From Porphyra umbilicalis (Eukaryota > Rhodophyta > Bangiophyceae > Bangiales > Bangiaceae): DNA of 64,000 bases. Each line of letters begins with the position of its first letter. The stretch's first letter is position 1. Below, in pieces: positions 52,172-63,226 of the stretch. Made by a program: the position numbers and the translations under genes. The stretch covers positions 111,141-175,140 of the forward strand of contig KV918914.1 of assembly GCA_002049455.2 (NCBI GenBank), read 5' to 3'. The notes under the pieces are model-generated. The model searched no databases. It was not told where the DNA came from and worked only from the letters and a program-made list of their open reading frames with translations.

Positions 52172-54130
52172 ATGGCGGATTCGGCCGCGATGGCGGTGGA
52201 CGTCGGCGTTGCCGGTGGCGGGGCGGCCATCGACGGGGCGCATGCCGCTGCGGGGGGCCATCCGGACGTGGATTGCTCCACGGACCCGGAGGTCTCGCGC
52301 CAGTCTCGGCCTCGCGGCTCGTACTACGCACACGCGGAACCTGTGGAGGTGGTTGATGGGGTCCCGCGGGTCACCGACAACCGTCTGTACGAAATGTGCG
52401 TGCGCAACCGCGCTCGTGCGCACACGCGTCGTGTCTACGCGCATTACGAGGCGTTGCCCGACTTCGTTGACGTGATGGCGCAAGCCGGGTTGCCGGACAA
52501 CGCGGGTGACCGCGTGGCCGAGGTCCATGGGGACCCGTACTTTGGGAACCAGGGCCCTCAGCGTCGTGTGTACGAGTTGATGTCGTTTTGCAACGAGGTC
52601 GTGCGCTACCAAGTGCCCTTGCACCCGTTCCACCGCTTGGTGTACGCCAATGCGCTTCTGCTCCCTGTGGAGGGCACAGAGACGATCGAGGCGGCGGCCA
52701 ACTCGTTTTGCCGCTTGTTGCGCAACTGGCCGAAGGCCGTCTTCCCCAAGCGGGCTCTCGCCGATGACCTTTCGGTCCCGTTCGGGCACGACTCCGGTCT
52801 GGAGCCGTACCTCGAGCAGCTCGCGCTGGTGAAGCACGAGGAGAACGACAACGTCGAGGACGATCGCAGTCCGCGGGTCACCGGGTTGCCGAACCCCTTT
52901 CGGCTGCCGATATTCTCATCCGACCACCGTCGGGCCGCCGACACGCGCTTCTTTCGCGGTCGCGAGTTGATGCCCACCGAGTGGGCGGCTGGATTTCTCC
53001 ATGCGCCACGGGCGTTCGACTTGTCCCGTTGGCTTCCGCCTATCCCGGCGTGGGAGCCCCACACGAGGTTGTGGGTGGCGACCCCCGTAGTGGTGTCGTC
53101 CCTGGCGCATGCGTTGCGCAACGCCTACAGCTTAGTCTGGCAGGAGGTGTACTCCAAGTACTATTGCAACTTAGTTGCTGCGTTGGCTCACACCCTGCAG
53201 GAGGACAAGCTCCTCGTCCACTTGGACGCTAAGACGCTTCGTCATTTCGACGCGTTGGATACGTCCAAGTTGAAGGACGCGCCCGACGGCGAAGCCAAGT
53301 ACGTCTTGTACGGAAAGATGCGACAAGCCGTGACGGCGTTTCCCTGGCGGGAGGTCCTTAAGGACGTTGTCTGGCGCGACCGCGACTCCGGGGAAGCCCT
53401 TCAGGTGCGGGTCACGGTCAACCCGACCAAGGAGTACGGCTTTTGCCTTCGCCACCCTTGTGTCGATTTCGACTGGGCGTTGGACCCGAACACGCCACTC
53501 CCGATGACTCGAATCACTTCGAACCATCCCGGGGTGTGGCGTCGTGGTCGCCGGAGCTGGGATCACGCCGTTGGCGACGCCCGAGAGGGCCGCTACCGCC
53601 CGCGTTCGCCGCGACGCGATCGCTCGCCGTCTCCGCCCCAGGCGGTGGATGCCACTTGGCCGACCCGCGCGTCTTCCTCCGCGGCGGTTGCCTTGTTTGG
53701 GGCGGCGCGCGCGCGCGATGTACGCGCTCGCGCGCCCCGCGGGGCAGCCTTGTCGGCGGTGGCTAGCGCCTGGGTCGAGCAGATCGCGGGCTTGCGGACC
53801 GCTGTTGAGCGCGCGGACGGACGGGGTGTCGAGTCGGCTTTGTCCATTATTTGACAGGCCGTGGCTCGCGCCGTTGACGGCGAGGCCAACTACGGGCGCT
53901 TCGCCCAGCACCTCGAGGCTATCCAGCCAGAGGAGGAGGCTACGCCGGCGCGCTTCAACGCGCAGAGCATCTTTGGTCTTCGGACCCATGAGGGAGGGGG
54001 CCCGTCGACGGGGGCCCCGCACTCGGCGCGCAACACGCGTGCGCGTAGTGTCTCGCAGGAGTCGGCGGCCAGTGTTGGCGCGAGCTGCGCTTCCCGCCGG
54101 GACTCGCGTCGTCGTGACGACGAGGAGTAG
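52172..54130 (+). pseudogene. unknown protein, one in-frame TGA; Gly/Lys-rich open lead
   Basis: From the first ATG (52172) 560 codons run to TGA 53852-53854, then the same frame continues (QAVARAVDGEANYGRFAQ) to TAG 54130. Upstream of the ATG the frame stays open from 51833 through repeats of GGKGGKRCGDGKRGKPGG type, so a non-ATG start or upstream exon is possible. The middle is well-structured protein (RVYELMSFCNEVVRYQVPLH; LVWQEVYSKYYCNLVAALAH), and the C-terminal part has an RS-like patch (RYRPRSPRRDRSPSPP). No known domain. Position beside gypsy-B and a nucleic-acid-binding-like tail would fit a gag-like protein of an unknown retroelement, but that is speculation. Confidence 0.5.
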
Positions 54131-56092
54131 CGAGGTTCAGGGTTCAGTGACTTGCTCGGTTGACGCCGGCGGGGGGTGGGGTTGCCAATGTCGGGGTCTT
54201 ACGCCTTTTTAGGGTGTTGATGATTCTTCGTCTTGTTGTTGTTTGTCGTTTGACATGTTTGTATCCACTTCTCAGATTTTCTGTTTATCGTCATAGCGAT
54301 GAAGGAAGTGGCAGGCCATCATGGCCCATGTTGTGGGATTTGTATCCCTTGAGTCTGCTGATAAATGCACTTCGTACTCGAACCATGCACGTATGGCAGT
54401 AGCGTACCAACTGGTGTTGGTCCATTGTGGTATTACCACGGTTGCTTCCTCTGCGGTTGCTACCAAGCGTCGAAGGACTGAGTCCAAGTGTTGTACCGGA
54501 GGTACCAGAAACCCGTTGGGGAGCACTGGTACAAAGGGATCGCTCCCGATCAGTGTCGCCTGTGCGGATTTCGGCCACACACATGTGTATGGGCCGTAAA
54601 CACGGTTCAGACGAGAGAAATGCCGCAAGGCAAGTTGGGGATCATACGCAAAGTTGCGCGTCATGGACGGCAGAGTGGAGTTGAGCCACGCGACAGGATT
54701 TATTTCCTTAATTGCGACGGCTGTACTTGACTCTGTCCACGAGAAGTCGGCATGGATGACTCCGTCACCGGTAACATGGACATGTTGGATAGTTGGTATC
54801 CACGTGGAGTCCATAACGATGTTGGCCACGGTTGTGAGCCCGGCCTGTCGGCGACTTCGTCGCGTTGGCGTTTGCCACTCGTACCTCGGTACAAGCTTCT
54901 TCTTCTGTCGAACGAAACGCAGCACCAGGTTGCGGAGGAGGTTCTCCAGGGGGTCCTAGGTGTCGTCCCTCGACCCGTAATCGAACCAGCGCACCTTAGC
55001 GCCATAGCTGTCACCCGTCTGGCGTAAGCCTAGGAGTTTGTCGATCACATACTCATCGGCAGTTGCCGGGGGTGACTTGCGTTGGTCTAGACCATCTAGC
55101 AGGGGGTGTGGAACCGTGTCCGTCGTCGTTGGACAAGGAGCAGGGGTGACATGGTCACTGCTGACGCGTTTCTCCTCGCCGTCAATGTCAATGACGAACG
55201 TGGAGGCGTCCGCGTCTGCGTCAATGACCACGACGGGTCCGATGGCTTTGCTTTGCTGCTTGTTTTGCCGGTCATGGTTGGTCGTATATACGTAGTCGCC
55301 GATCTTGACGTCCGCATTGCGGGTTGCGACCCGATGGTCGAAGTTACGTTCGGAACGTTGTTGCGTCTTACGCAAGGCCTCGACTACGATTGGGATTTGC
55401 TTGCGCAGGCGGGCCATGCACTCGCATTTGCGAGCTAGGGGTGACCCGTGCTTGAGCGTTCCCTTATTCGTAAGCGGAGTGCCCGGGGGCAAGTTGCGAA
55501 CCGTGAGGTTGGGGATCCACCTTGGGATAACGAGCTCAAACGGGGCGATGCCCGTCGACTGATGTGGTTGGCTATTGTACGTCATGGTGATTACCGGGAG
55601 TAGCTCGTCCCATCGTGATGCTCCGTCGGCGACGTAGTGTCGCAGCTGCGTAGCCATGGTACGGTTGTACCGTTCAGCTTGCCCATTGGTTTGAGGGTGA
55701 TACGCCGTGGTGCGAACCGTTTCAGTGCCAAGCATTTTCATCACAGCGATGAAGAAGTTCGACATGAACTGGGGCCCTTGGTCCGATAGGATCCGGTCCG
55801 GTGGCCCGCGGGCTGACACCCACGCGTCGATGATGGCTGACGCCACGGACATGGCCGTGATTCGCCGCAAGGCGACGCACTTGGTGAGCTTGGCGAAGCG
55901 GTCGGTGATAGCCAGGATGAAGCGGTTGCCCTTCTTGGAGGCCGGGATGGGCCCAAAGATGTTAACGGACAGCTCCGTGAGAGGCTCGGTAGCCTGAAAC
56001 AGGGTCAAGGGCGTGGTGTGTCGCCGCAAGGCGAGGCGATTTTGCGCACACGTTGTGCACTTGGTGATGGTCGAATGAATATCCGTCACCAT

Positions 56093-56837
56093 CAGGGGTT
56101 GTCAGGATATGGTTTTTCGGCCGTAGTAGAATACGGATACACGCCGATCCTTCGTGTCTGATTACGGATATCTTCCTCAGCTGAGATCCGGATCAGGGTA
56201 TTTGCCTCCGGAACCGGATATTTGAGTAGAATATATTCGTATCCGTGTACGATTAATAAAACCGGATATAATCCCCCAAGTCCGACGGACAGCTCAATTA
56301 GACCACAAGAAGAAAGCCATCCAGCTTTATTCGTGCGCCAAACGGACGTCCAGACGACTTGAAATCCACACTTGATTTCAACGCCCCAAGCGTCGGGGTG
56401 GTTTCCCGCCGTTTGTGTAAACGGACGTCAGAATGACCGTTTGGAATCCGGTGTTACACTCTGGCAACAACGCAATCGGGTCGAATCGCGTGATTGAACG
56501 GTTCCACTTGGGTCGGGCTGGATCGCCGCTTGTCGCTTGCAAATATTCGGACATTAATTCCGCGATTGTCGGCACGCGAAAAGAGAGGTCGACTGTGTTT
56601 AACCAGAATTCGCCAGGCGCGGGAAGCCTCATAACCGTGTATATCCCTGTATCCTGTCTCTCATATCTGGGATTCGGATCCGATATAATCTTGCAATTTC
56701 TGTCGGACAGGATAGATATATCCTGACCTCCGTTTCTCATAATGCATTTGGGATATGCGTCCCCGGCTCGTATCCGAAGTGGATACGGATATAATGCACT
56801 GATATAATCCTCGGGGATGTATCCATGACAACCCCTG
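56093..56837. mobile_element. hAT-like non-autonomous element inside gypsy-B integrase
   Basis: 745 bp. Both ends are CAGGGGTTGTCA, inverted. Flanks are 8-bp target copies GTCACCAT (56085-56092) and GCCACCAT (56838-56845), one mismatch. An 8-bp duplication and CAGGG-type ends are typical of hAT elements. Removing it restores YYWPSMV to TDIHSTITK in frame. The ends are AT-rich with many GGATA/TATCC motifs (for example near 56135, 56155, 56180, 56205, 56255, 56265, 56700 and 56780), as subterminal transposase sites often are. The middle, about 56380-56640, is open on the minus strand (NTVDLSFRVPTIAELMSEYL) and looks like captured coding sequence. Confidence 0.85.
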
Positions 56838-58391
56838 GCCACCATTGAAGGCCAGTAGTATGCCTTACGCATTGTGTAATACATCCGGTTCATACCAGGA
56901 TGGGCGGCCACGGTTGCGTGGTGCTCGAGGGTCAACACGCGTTCGCGTAGAGACTTTGGAATAACCAGTTGATTGCCGTAAGGCGCAAGGCGGTACAGAG
57001 CGTGATGCTCATCGCGGAAGAAGGCCTTGGCCGTTCCGCGCTCCACGTGAGTGGACATCTCGACGCAAAAGTCGTCTGTTTGCTGTGCTTCGACAATATC
57101 GTCGAACTCCACCGGTTCCGGTGTGTCGGTACCCGTGTACCTCCCCATTCTTAAGCCGTTGGCCGTCTCGGCCAATGCCAGACAAGGTATATCGTCGTGG
57201 ATATCTTCTGGCGGCGCCACCGTAGAGGCGCGCGACAGGAAGTCGGGCAAGTGGTGCGATGCACCTGGTTTATGAACCATATCGAATGTGTATTCGGAGA
57301 GGCGAAGTCGCAATCGCATCAAGCGTCCGCTTGAGTCGGTCGTGCTGTAGATCCAGCTAAGTGCTTGGTGATCCGTTCGGATGAGGAACCGTTGTCCGTC
57401 GAGGAAGTGCCTCAACGTGAGGACAGCCCACACGACGCCGAGGCATTCGCGCTCCGTTGTGGAGTAGTTTTGCTTTGCAGCAGTGAGTCCTCGGCTCCAA
57501 TATCCGACAGGATGAAGCAGTTCGCCCGATTCCTCCTGGAGGAGGGTACAACCAACTTGGTCGGCGCATGCGTCCACGTCAACGGCGAGCTTCCGGTTGG
57601 TCTTTGGGAAGGCAAGTACCGGTGGGCACAATAGTGCGTCTCGAAGGTCTTCGATTGCGGCGATGGCCACATCCGTTGGTGGTGGGAGGTCCGGTGGGAT
57701 CTCGGCCCTAGTCAGGGCGTTCAGGGGCTTTGCTCGTTTGGAAAAGTCTTTGACAAACCGTCGATAGACGTTGCACATGCCCAAGAAGCTTTTCAGCTGG
57801 GTCTTTGTTGTTGGGAACTTGGAATGCTTCAGAGCATCCACGTTCTTGTTGTGCACGTGCAGTTGCCCGGGGTGGACAATGTGTCCTAGGTACTCGACCT
57901 CATCGGAAAACCACGTGCACTTTTCCAATTTGAGGGTAACCCCGGCTTCGCAGAGACGGTGAAGAACCGTGTCAACGTCTTTGACGTGTTGTTCCGCGTT
58001 TGCGGAGAAGATGATGACATCGTCTGAGTAGATAAGGCATTTCTGCCACTTCAAGCCCAAGAGGATAATATCCAACGCGCGCTGAAAGGTAGCGGGCGCG
58101 TTCGTCAAGCCGAAAGGCATGGATGACCAGTGGTACATACCACAGTGCGTCGTGAACGCCGTCTTCTCTTGGTCGTCCTTGCGTAAGGGTACTTGCCAGT
58201 ACCCCGCGGTGCAGTCGAGAGACGTGAACACCTGGGCATCTCCCAAGGAGTCGAGGCAGTCCTCCATCCGAGGCAAGGGATAGGCATCCTTCTTAGTGAT
58301 GTTGTTTAACCGACGATAGTCGACACAGAATCGGGCTTTGCCGGTCTTCTTTGGTACAATTACCACGGGGCTTGCCCAAGCACTATGGCTA

Positions 58392-58643
58392 GTGTCTATT
58401 CCCCTGATTTTGAGGATCAATTGATCCTACTTACGCGAAAAAAAGGAATCTTTCTTCCTTGCCGTGCACGTTTTGGTACCCTCAGGTGCCCTTGAACAGT
58501 CCGACGGGTAAGACGGGCACGCTGCGTTCGCCTGTGTCGGAAAAAAACAGAACGGACGTCAGAAAGGTTCTTTTTTGAGGTGCCTCATATGAGGATCAAT
58601 TGATCCTCAGATGATCAAATGATCCCCTCAGGGGAATAGACAC
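58392..58643. mobile_element. MITE family A, copy 2 (TA target duplication)
   Basis: 252 bp flanked by TA (58390-58391 and 58644-58645). Perfect 16-bp inverted ends GTGTCTATTCCCCTGA. Subterminal palindromes GGATCAATTGATCC (58414-58427), the same core at 58591-58608, and GATCAAATGATC (58613-58624). Removing it rejoins the gypsy-B reverse transcriptase (IAPS to HSAWASPV). Shares end sequence GTGTCTATTC and the ATCAAWTGAT core with the 722-bp copy at 6527-7248. Confidence 0.88.
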
Positions 58644-59747
58644 TAGGGGCAATGACGTTGAGCATGAACATCTTGTTGATCTGATCAGCGATGATCTGCC
58701 GTTTGAACGGCCCGGTCCGGTAGGGTTGGGCCCGTATGGGCAGAGCGTCGGGAGGAGTGACGATGGCGTGCTCCGTAGCACGGATGACGCCAAGGGTTCC
58801 ATCCCACATAGAGGAATGCGTCGTAAGCATGTCACGAATCTGCTTGTTCAGGTACTCGGGTGCCTCACTGGGGTCGAGTTCCTCGAGTGGGTCACGACTC
58901 GCGTCGTCCGATGCGTTATCGGTTCCACCGTTTGGGTTGCTGTCATCCAAGACGGCGGAAAGCATCGGCCCTTTGTAGGGTTCTGCGAACCCCAAGGTTG
59001 AGTTCTTGCGAACAATGTCTTGGTTTTTGCCGAAGTTGCATAACTTGACCAAGAATGGTTCGTCCGGTTTGACGATGGCGATGCCGCGGGCGACTGCCAT
59101 GGACTTGTGTCGGCACAACCAAATGTTCGGTGTAATGGTAACCGTACCAGGGGTGTCGCACGTGGCCATGATCCACTCCTCCTTGTGTCCGTTGACACGC
59201 ACCTGTTTGCAGGCTCGAACCCGAGCGGGTCTATCTTGCCAGTGGCGGTCCCACGCGCTGTCGTTAAGACAAGCTAGGATCGGCGTTGGCCGAGGTAGTA
59301 CCTCCGTGCACCGCACGTGCTCTTGCCAGACGATCTTGCGCAAGCACGGCAAGATGCCCTCGATGTTGCGTTCAATGAACTAGGTGCCCAGAATGCACGG
59401 GACTGACAAGTTGTCGGAAACGAGGAATCGGTCAAATGGACGCACACCTCCGGTATCTACATACAGATGTATGGCATAATTCGTCACGAGACGATTGTTG
59501 TTTGCATCTCGGATGCGCGGAAGCGTGGTCAACTCTTCGGCGTAAGCCATCCAGTTCGCAGGGAGGACACTAGTTCGCACTATGTTCACCCCGGCGCCCG
59601 CGTCTAAGACAGGGCGGCAACTTCGCATTACGCGCAGGCATGAGCCTAACGTGGCTGCGATTTCGTAGTTCTGAAGGGCACGACGTAAGAGTATTGTCAC
59701 CGTACGCTTTCGCGCTCCGCCGGGCAACCCCAAGTCGGGCACCCGGC

Positions 59748-60685
59748 CTAGACGTTCTTCGAGTCGTCCACGGCGTCGGCCGGATGTTCGATCTCGTCTT
59801 CTTCGACGTTGCCGTCGGCAAGGGCCTGAACGCCGATAGGCGGTTGGCGACGCTCGCGAGGGCGATAAGGCTCGGCACACTGTGCGGCGAAGTGCCCCGG
59901 CTTGTTACAGTTGTAGCAGATGTCAGCCCGATTGGCTTGAGGGACGGCGGCCCGAGGGGGCGGCGGGGTACGAACCGGTGTGAACGGTCGTTCCGTCGTC
60001 GTCCGCTGGTCTTGTGTCGCGTAAGCGACTTTGATCGCCGTTGGGCGGGTCATCTTGAGCTGCAAACGCAACTTGTCAGTACCGTCCCAGTACATCTGGG
60101 CGGTGGCGACCGTCTCGGACAGGGTTCGGTCGGGGAACTGGTCGTTCAGGAACCGGACGTGCGCTTGCACAAGGTCCGAAAGGCCAGTGATGAAGACGTC
60201 CTAAACGTCTTGGATGTCGAACAAACCGTTCAGGAGGTCGCATTGCGTTTCCACGCGGTGACCAAAGGCCGTGGGCGCCTCGTTGTCTTGTTGCTTCATC
60301 ATAATGATGTCTTGATAGGCGTTAGCCATAGTTGCGTGCGTCGCATACTTCGAAAGAAGCCAGTTGACGGCATCTCCGTATGTACGGATGGCATAACGCT
60401 TACGTCCAAGGGTGCTGTTAAGCGCGCCGGAGAACGCCATCTTGGCGTTGCCGGCTAGTCTAAAGACCATTAGCGGAAGGGCTTGACCGTGCGTCAGCCC
60501 AGCCGCGTCGCACGCGCGGCGAAAGGTCGTCAAGAACGTGGAGATGCCCAAGGGCAGAGCTCCCATGAATAGCTGTTGCCCATGGAACGCTCCTTCCAAA
60601 CGTTTTTGAAGACGGTGCGACCGCTGCGCCTCTTCAGGCGTATACGTCAGTTGACGGCGGATCAGGAAGTACGTCCTGTAGTCAC
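59748..60685 (-). pseudogene. gypsy-B gag with one in-frame TAG, 5' end truncated
   Basis: Minus strand. The frame from about 60685 reads YFLIRRQLTYTPEEAQRSHR, then GAFHGQQLFMGALPLGIS, TYGDAVNWLLSKYA, a TAG after FDIQDV (60199-60201), then DVFITGLSDLVQAHVRFL and a CCHC knuckle CYNCNKPGHFAAQC near 59900. The stop may derive from a sense codon by C-to-T, since both sides are collinear. The left end runs into pol in another frame (59880). The upstream boundary at about 60685 abuts copia-C sequence, so the gag start and 5' LTR are missing or unrecognised. Different from the gypsy-A gag. Confidence 0.8.
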
Positions 60686-60689
60686 GTGG

Positions 60690-61780
60690 GGGCGGGCAAT
60701 ACCAAGGTACGAATGGTCCTCGGTGAGGCCATGCTCGTGCCAGACCTCACAGACAACCTGTTGTCTGTGCGTGCGGTGGACCGCCGCGGCGGAGCGGTGA
60801 TTTTTGTCGGAGACGCCTGATACATCCTCAGCGATGGAGAGGCGGTACTCTCAACCGGGGTGTTGAGCAACGCGTCTGTCATCGGTTCGGTCAACGCGAC
60901 CGAGAACTACGTGCTTAAGGTGACGCCGGTCAAGGCGCTGGCAAGCGCTGCCTCAACACGCATGGACGGCGAGGCGGAGCTGTGGCACCGCAGGTTCAAT
61001 TACTTGGGCTTCGAGAACCTCAAGCGAGTGGTCGGGATGGTCGACGGGATTCCAGCATCGGTGGCGGACGCCAAGCGCATCCTTGGCACGGTGTGTGTCC
61101 CGTGGGTTGACGGCAAGATGGCGCGTTCCCCGCATCATCGCTCCACTACAACGAGCACCAAGTGCGAGTTGGTTCACACCGACGTCGATGGGCCCTTGAC
61201 GGAGTCGTTGGGCGGTTCAGTATACTTCATGACGCTGATGGAGGACTCTACTGGCTTCATCACGGTGACGCTCATCATGACGAAGGGGATGGTACCGGAC
61301 GTCATCAAGGCCCGCATTACGCAGCTTGAGACCCTCACCGGGCTCAAAGTGAAGCGGGTGCGCCACGATGGCGCAAAGATATACGTCAGCCACGACATTC
61401 AGGCGTGGTATGACAACAAGGGCATCACGTCAGAGAAGACGGCGCCGTATTCATCGCTTCAGAACGGCAAGGCGGAACGTGCCAACCGCTACGTCATGGA
61501 GCGCGTTCGCGCGGCACTGCTGGACACCGGTGCGGAAGAAGAGCTGTGGGCTGAGGCGCTCTCCTCGGTCATCCTTGTGCTAAACCGGTCCCCCAAGGCC
61601 GGGCAACATGTGACGCCCCTTGAGGCGCTCACGGGGCGACGCCCCGACAAGAAGGGATTTCCCGTCTGGCGGAGCCGGGCCTGGGCGCTCAAGCCCAAGC
61701 AGCATCAGCGCAAACTGGAACCAAGGCCAGATTTTGGCCGTTTTGCTGGCTACACCGTTGGTGGAAAGGCCTACCTGTGA
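60690..61780 (+). pseudogene. copia-C fragment: protease tail, integrase
   Basis: Plus-strand frame starting within the protease tail (LVPDLTDNLLSVRAVDRRG), a TGA at 60818-60820, then GAG-pre-integrase (LWHRRFNYLGFENLKRV) and the integrase core: LVHTDVDGPLTESLGG, KRVRHDGAKIYVS, YSSLQNGKAERANRYVMERV. It stops at TGA near 61780 after GGKAYL. No reverse transcriptase follows. It is a third copia lineage, distinct from A and B. Both ends are abrupt, consistent with truncation by gypsy-B on the left and repeat DNA on the right. Confidence 0.85.
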
Positions 61781-61783
61781 AGT

Positions 61784-62270
61784 CGATGATGTTGAGTGGG
61801 TGTGTTGTTTTATTAGGAACTGCGTTCCCAGGCCTGCGAAGGCGTGCCTGATATCCCTCAGGCCACCCCAGCCACAGGGCCTTTCCGGGCACCCCCAGTG
61901 GCGCGGCCGACAAGGCCCGCACGGCACCTCCCAGGGCAGCTCCAGCACCTCCGGAGGGCGCCCACAGCCTCACACTCCAGGCGCCGCTCCCCACACAAAT
62001 CTCCCCCGGAGCTCAACCCCTAATGGGTTCCCCGCTGAAAGATCTACAATCAAGTACATGCAGTGTCACCACACAAATACAAAGACTTACGACTTACGCA
62101 AGAGCCAATTGTCCCTGGGGGACTGCGGAAGTACACTTCACACTTCCCCCAGTACCCCAGGGATAAGTCTTCCCACCCGACCAAATTCCCGTCATCAAAA
62201 GTCAATGCAAGGCTCTCCGGGGACGATCTGACCGAGGGGTCTAAAGCCCTTGAGACTCCTTTCATGCAGA
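61784..62270. other. spacer right of copia-C, no gene
   Basis: Pyrimidine-rich sequence with no supportable ORF. It may be remnant LTR or leader DNA of an element whose ends I cannot see. Confidence 0.3.
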
Positions 62271-62273
62271 GGG

Positions 62274-62770
62274 GTCTAAAGCCCTTCAGCCCCATGTCCA
62301 GAGGTCGGTTTTTCAACCGACCTCCGATGGGGCCAAAGCAGACCCGCAAGGATGCCAGAGGCACCTCCGGGCCTCCTTGATGCCCGTAGGACCCCATCCG
62401 GTCCATCGGGCACCACCCCCACAGTGACCGTTCTGGCCGGGGGTCTCACGCCCTTTAGCCCCATGTCCAGGGGACGGTTTTTCAACCGACCACCGATGGG
62501 TCCAAAATAGGCCCGCCAGAATGCCGGAGGCATCTCCGGGCCTCCCTGGTGCCCGTAGGACCCCATCCGGTCCATTGGGCACCACCCCAACAATGACCGT
62601 TCTCACGGCGGGGCTAAAGCCCTTTGGACCCCTTCCAAATCTCGGTTTTTCAACCGACCTCGGAACGGGCCCAGGAAGGACCGGGCAGGTGCCCTGAACA
62701 CGCCCGACCCGTCCGGGTGTCCGTACGACCACACCCGGCCCGTCGGGCACGACCGGAAGAGGGCCCAAAG
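62274..62770. repeat. 168-bp satellite, three units with a palindromic core
   Basis: The motif CGGTTTTTCAACCG occurs at 62306, 62475 and 62643 (spacing 169 and 168) inside otherwise similar units that also share GCCCTTTAGCCCCATGTCC-, GGGCCTCC- and GTAGGACC-type text. Each core can form a hairpin GTCGG...CCGAC. A fourth, partial start is at about 62762. Confidence 0.85.
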
Positions 62771-62786
62771 CACTTTAGCCCCATCG

Positions 62787-62868
62787 CCACGTGTTGCACC
62801 GACACCACGTGTTGCAACGGCGCCACGTGTCGCAACAGCGCCACGTGTTGCAACAGCGCCACGTGCCG
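62787..62868. repeat. 18-bp minisatellite CCACGTGTTGCAACAGCG
   Basis: About five copies with small changes. Every unit carries CACGTG, a palindromic site recognised by bHLH/bZIP factors in many eukaryotes; whether it is used here is unknown. Confidence 0.85.
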
Positions 62869-63131
62869 GTCTCGGAACGATCTTTGTGACAACACGCTCA
62901 GCCCACCCCACCCAGTTGGGGGGAGGGAGAGCCAGACCGTGTCGCCGGGTAGTCCTGTCGGGGAATACCCGCCCCGGAAGGAAACCCCGAAGAGCACACA
63001 CGCACGGCGTCGACCGGGGGAAGGCGCCCCGAGCGACAAACACGAGTTGTGTGACCGGAAGTTTACTTGCCCGCGTCGAAGGCCTCGAGGCGACACTCAC
63101 GCCTCGCCCTCTTATCCCGTCCGTTCCCCTC

Positions 63132-63226
63132 GGACCCTCAGAAAACCCTCCTCAGACACCCCCAAAGGACCCTCAGAAAACCCTCCTCAGACGCCCTCAA
63201 GGGACCCTCAGAAAACCCTCCCCTCC
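63132..63226. repeat. 35-bp tandem repeat GGACCCTCAGAAAACCCTCC
   Basis: Two full 35-bp units (63132-63166, 63167-63201) and a partial third. Period exact, few substitutions. Confidence 0.88.

Larger units (their letters stand above)
54272..59880 (-). pseudogene. gypsy-B pol: PR-RT-RH-IN-chromodomain plus extra C-terminal domain, broken by two insertions and stops
   Basis: Minus strand. Protease near 59600 with LDAGAG (usual DTGA, so the catalytic Thr is Ala). TAG after CILGT (59380). Reverse transcriptase resumes after a MITE at IAPS/HSAWASPV: ARFCVDYRRLNNITKKDAYP, FTSLDCTAGYWQV, catalytic LIYSDDVIIF. RNase H (VDVDACADQVG, TDHQALSWIY). Integrase HHCC start (LEHHATVAAHPGMNRM), cut by a hAT-like element and resuming TDIHSTITKCTTC, then FGPIPASKKGN, DRILSDQGPQFMS and TNGQAERYNR. 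The chromodomain (EYVIDKLLG, VRWFDYGSRDDT) has its conserved Trp as TAG (54956). The frame continues about 228 codons into a tail with LPNGFLVPPVQ and VVIPQWTNTSWY. A chromodomain after integrase defines chromoviruses. Confidence 0.9.
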
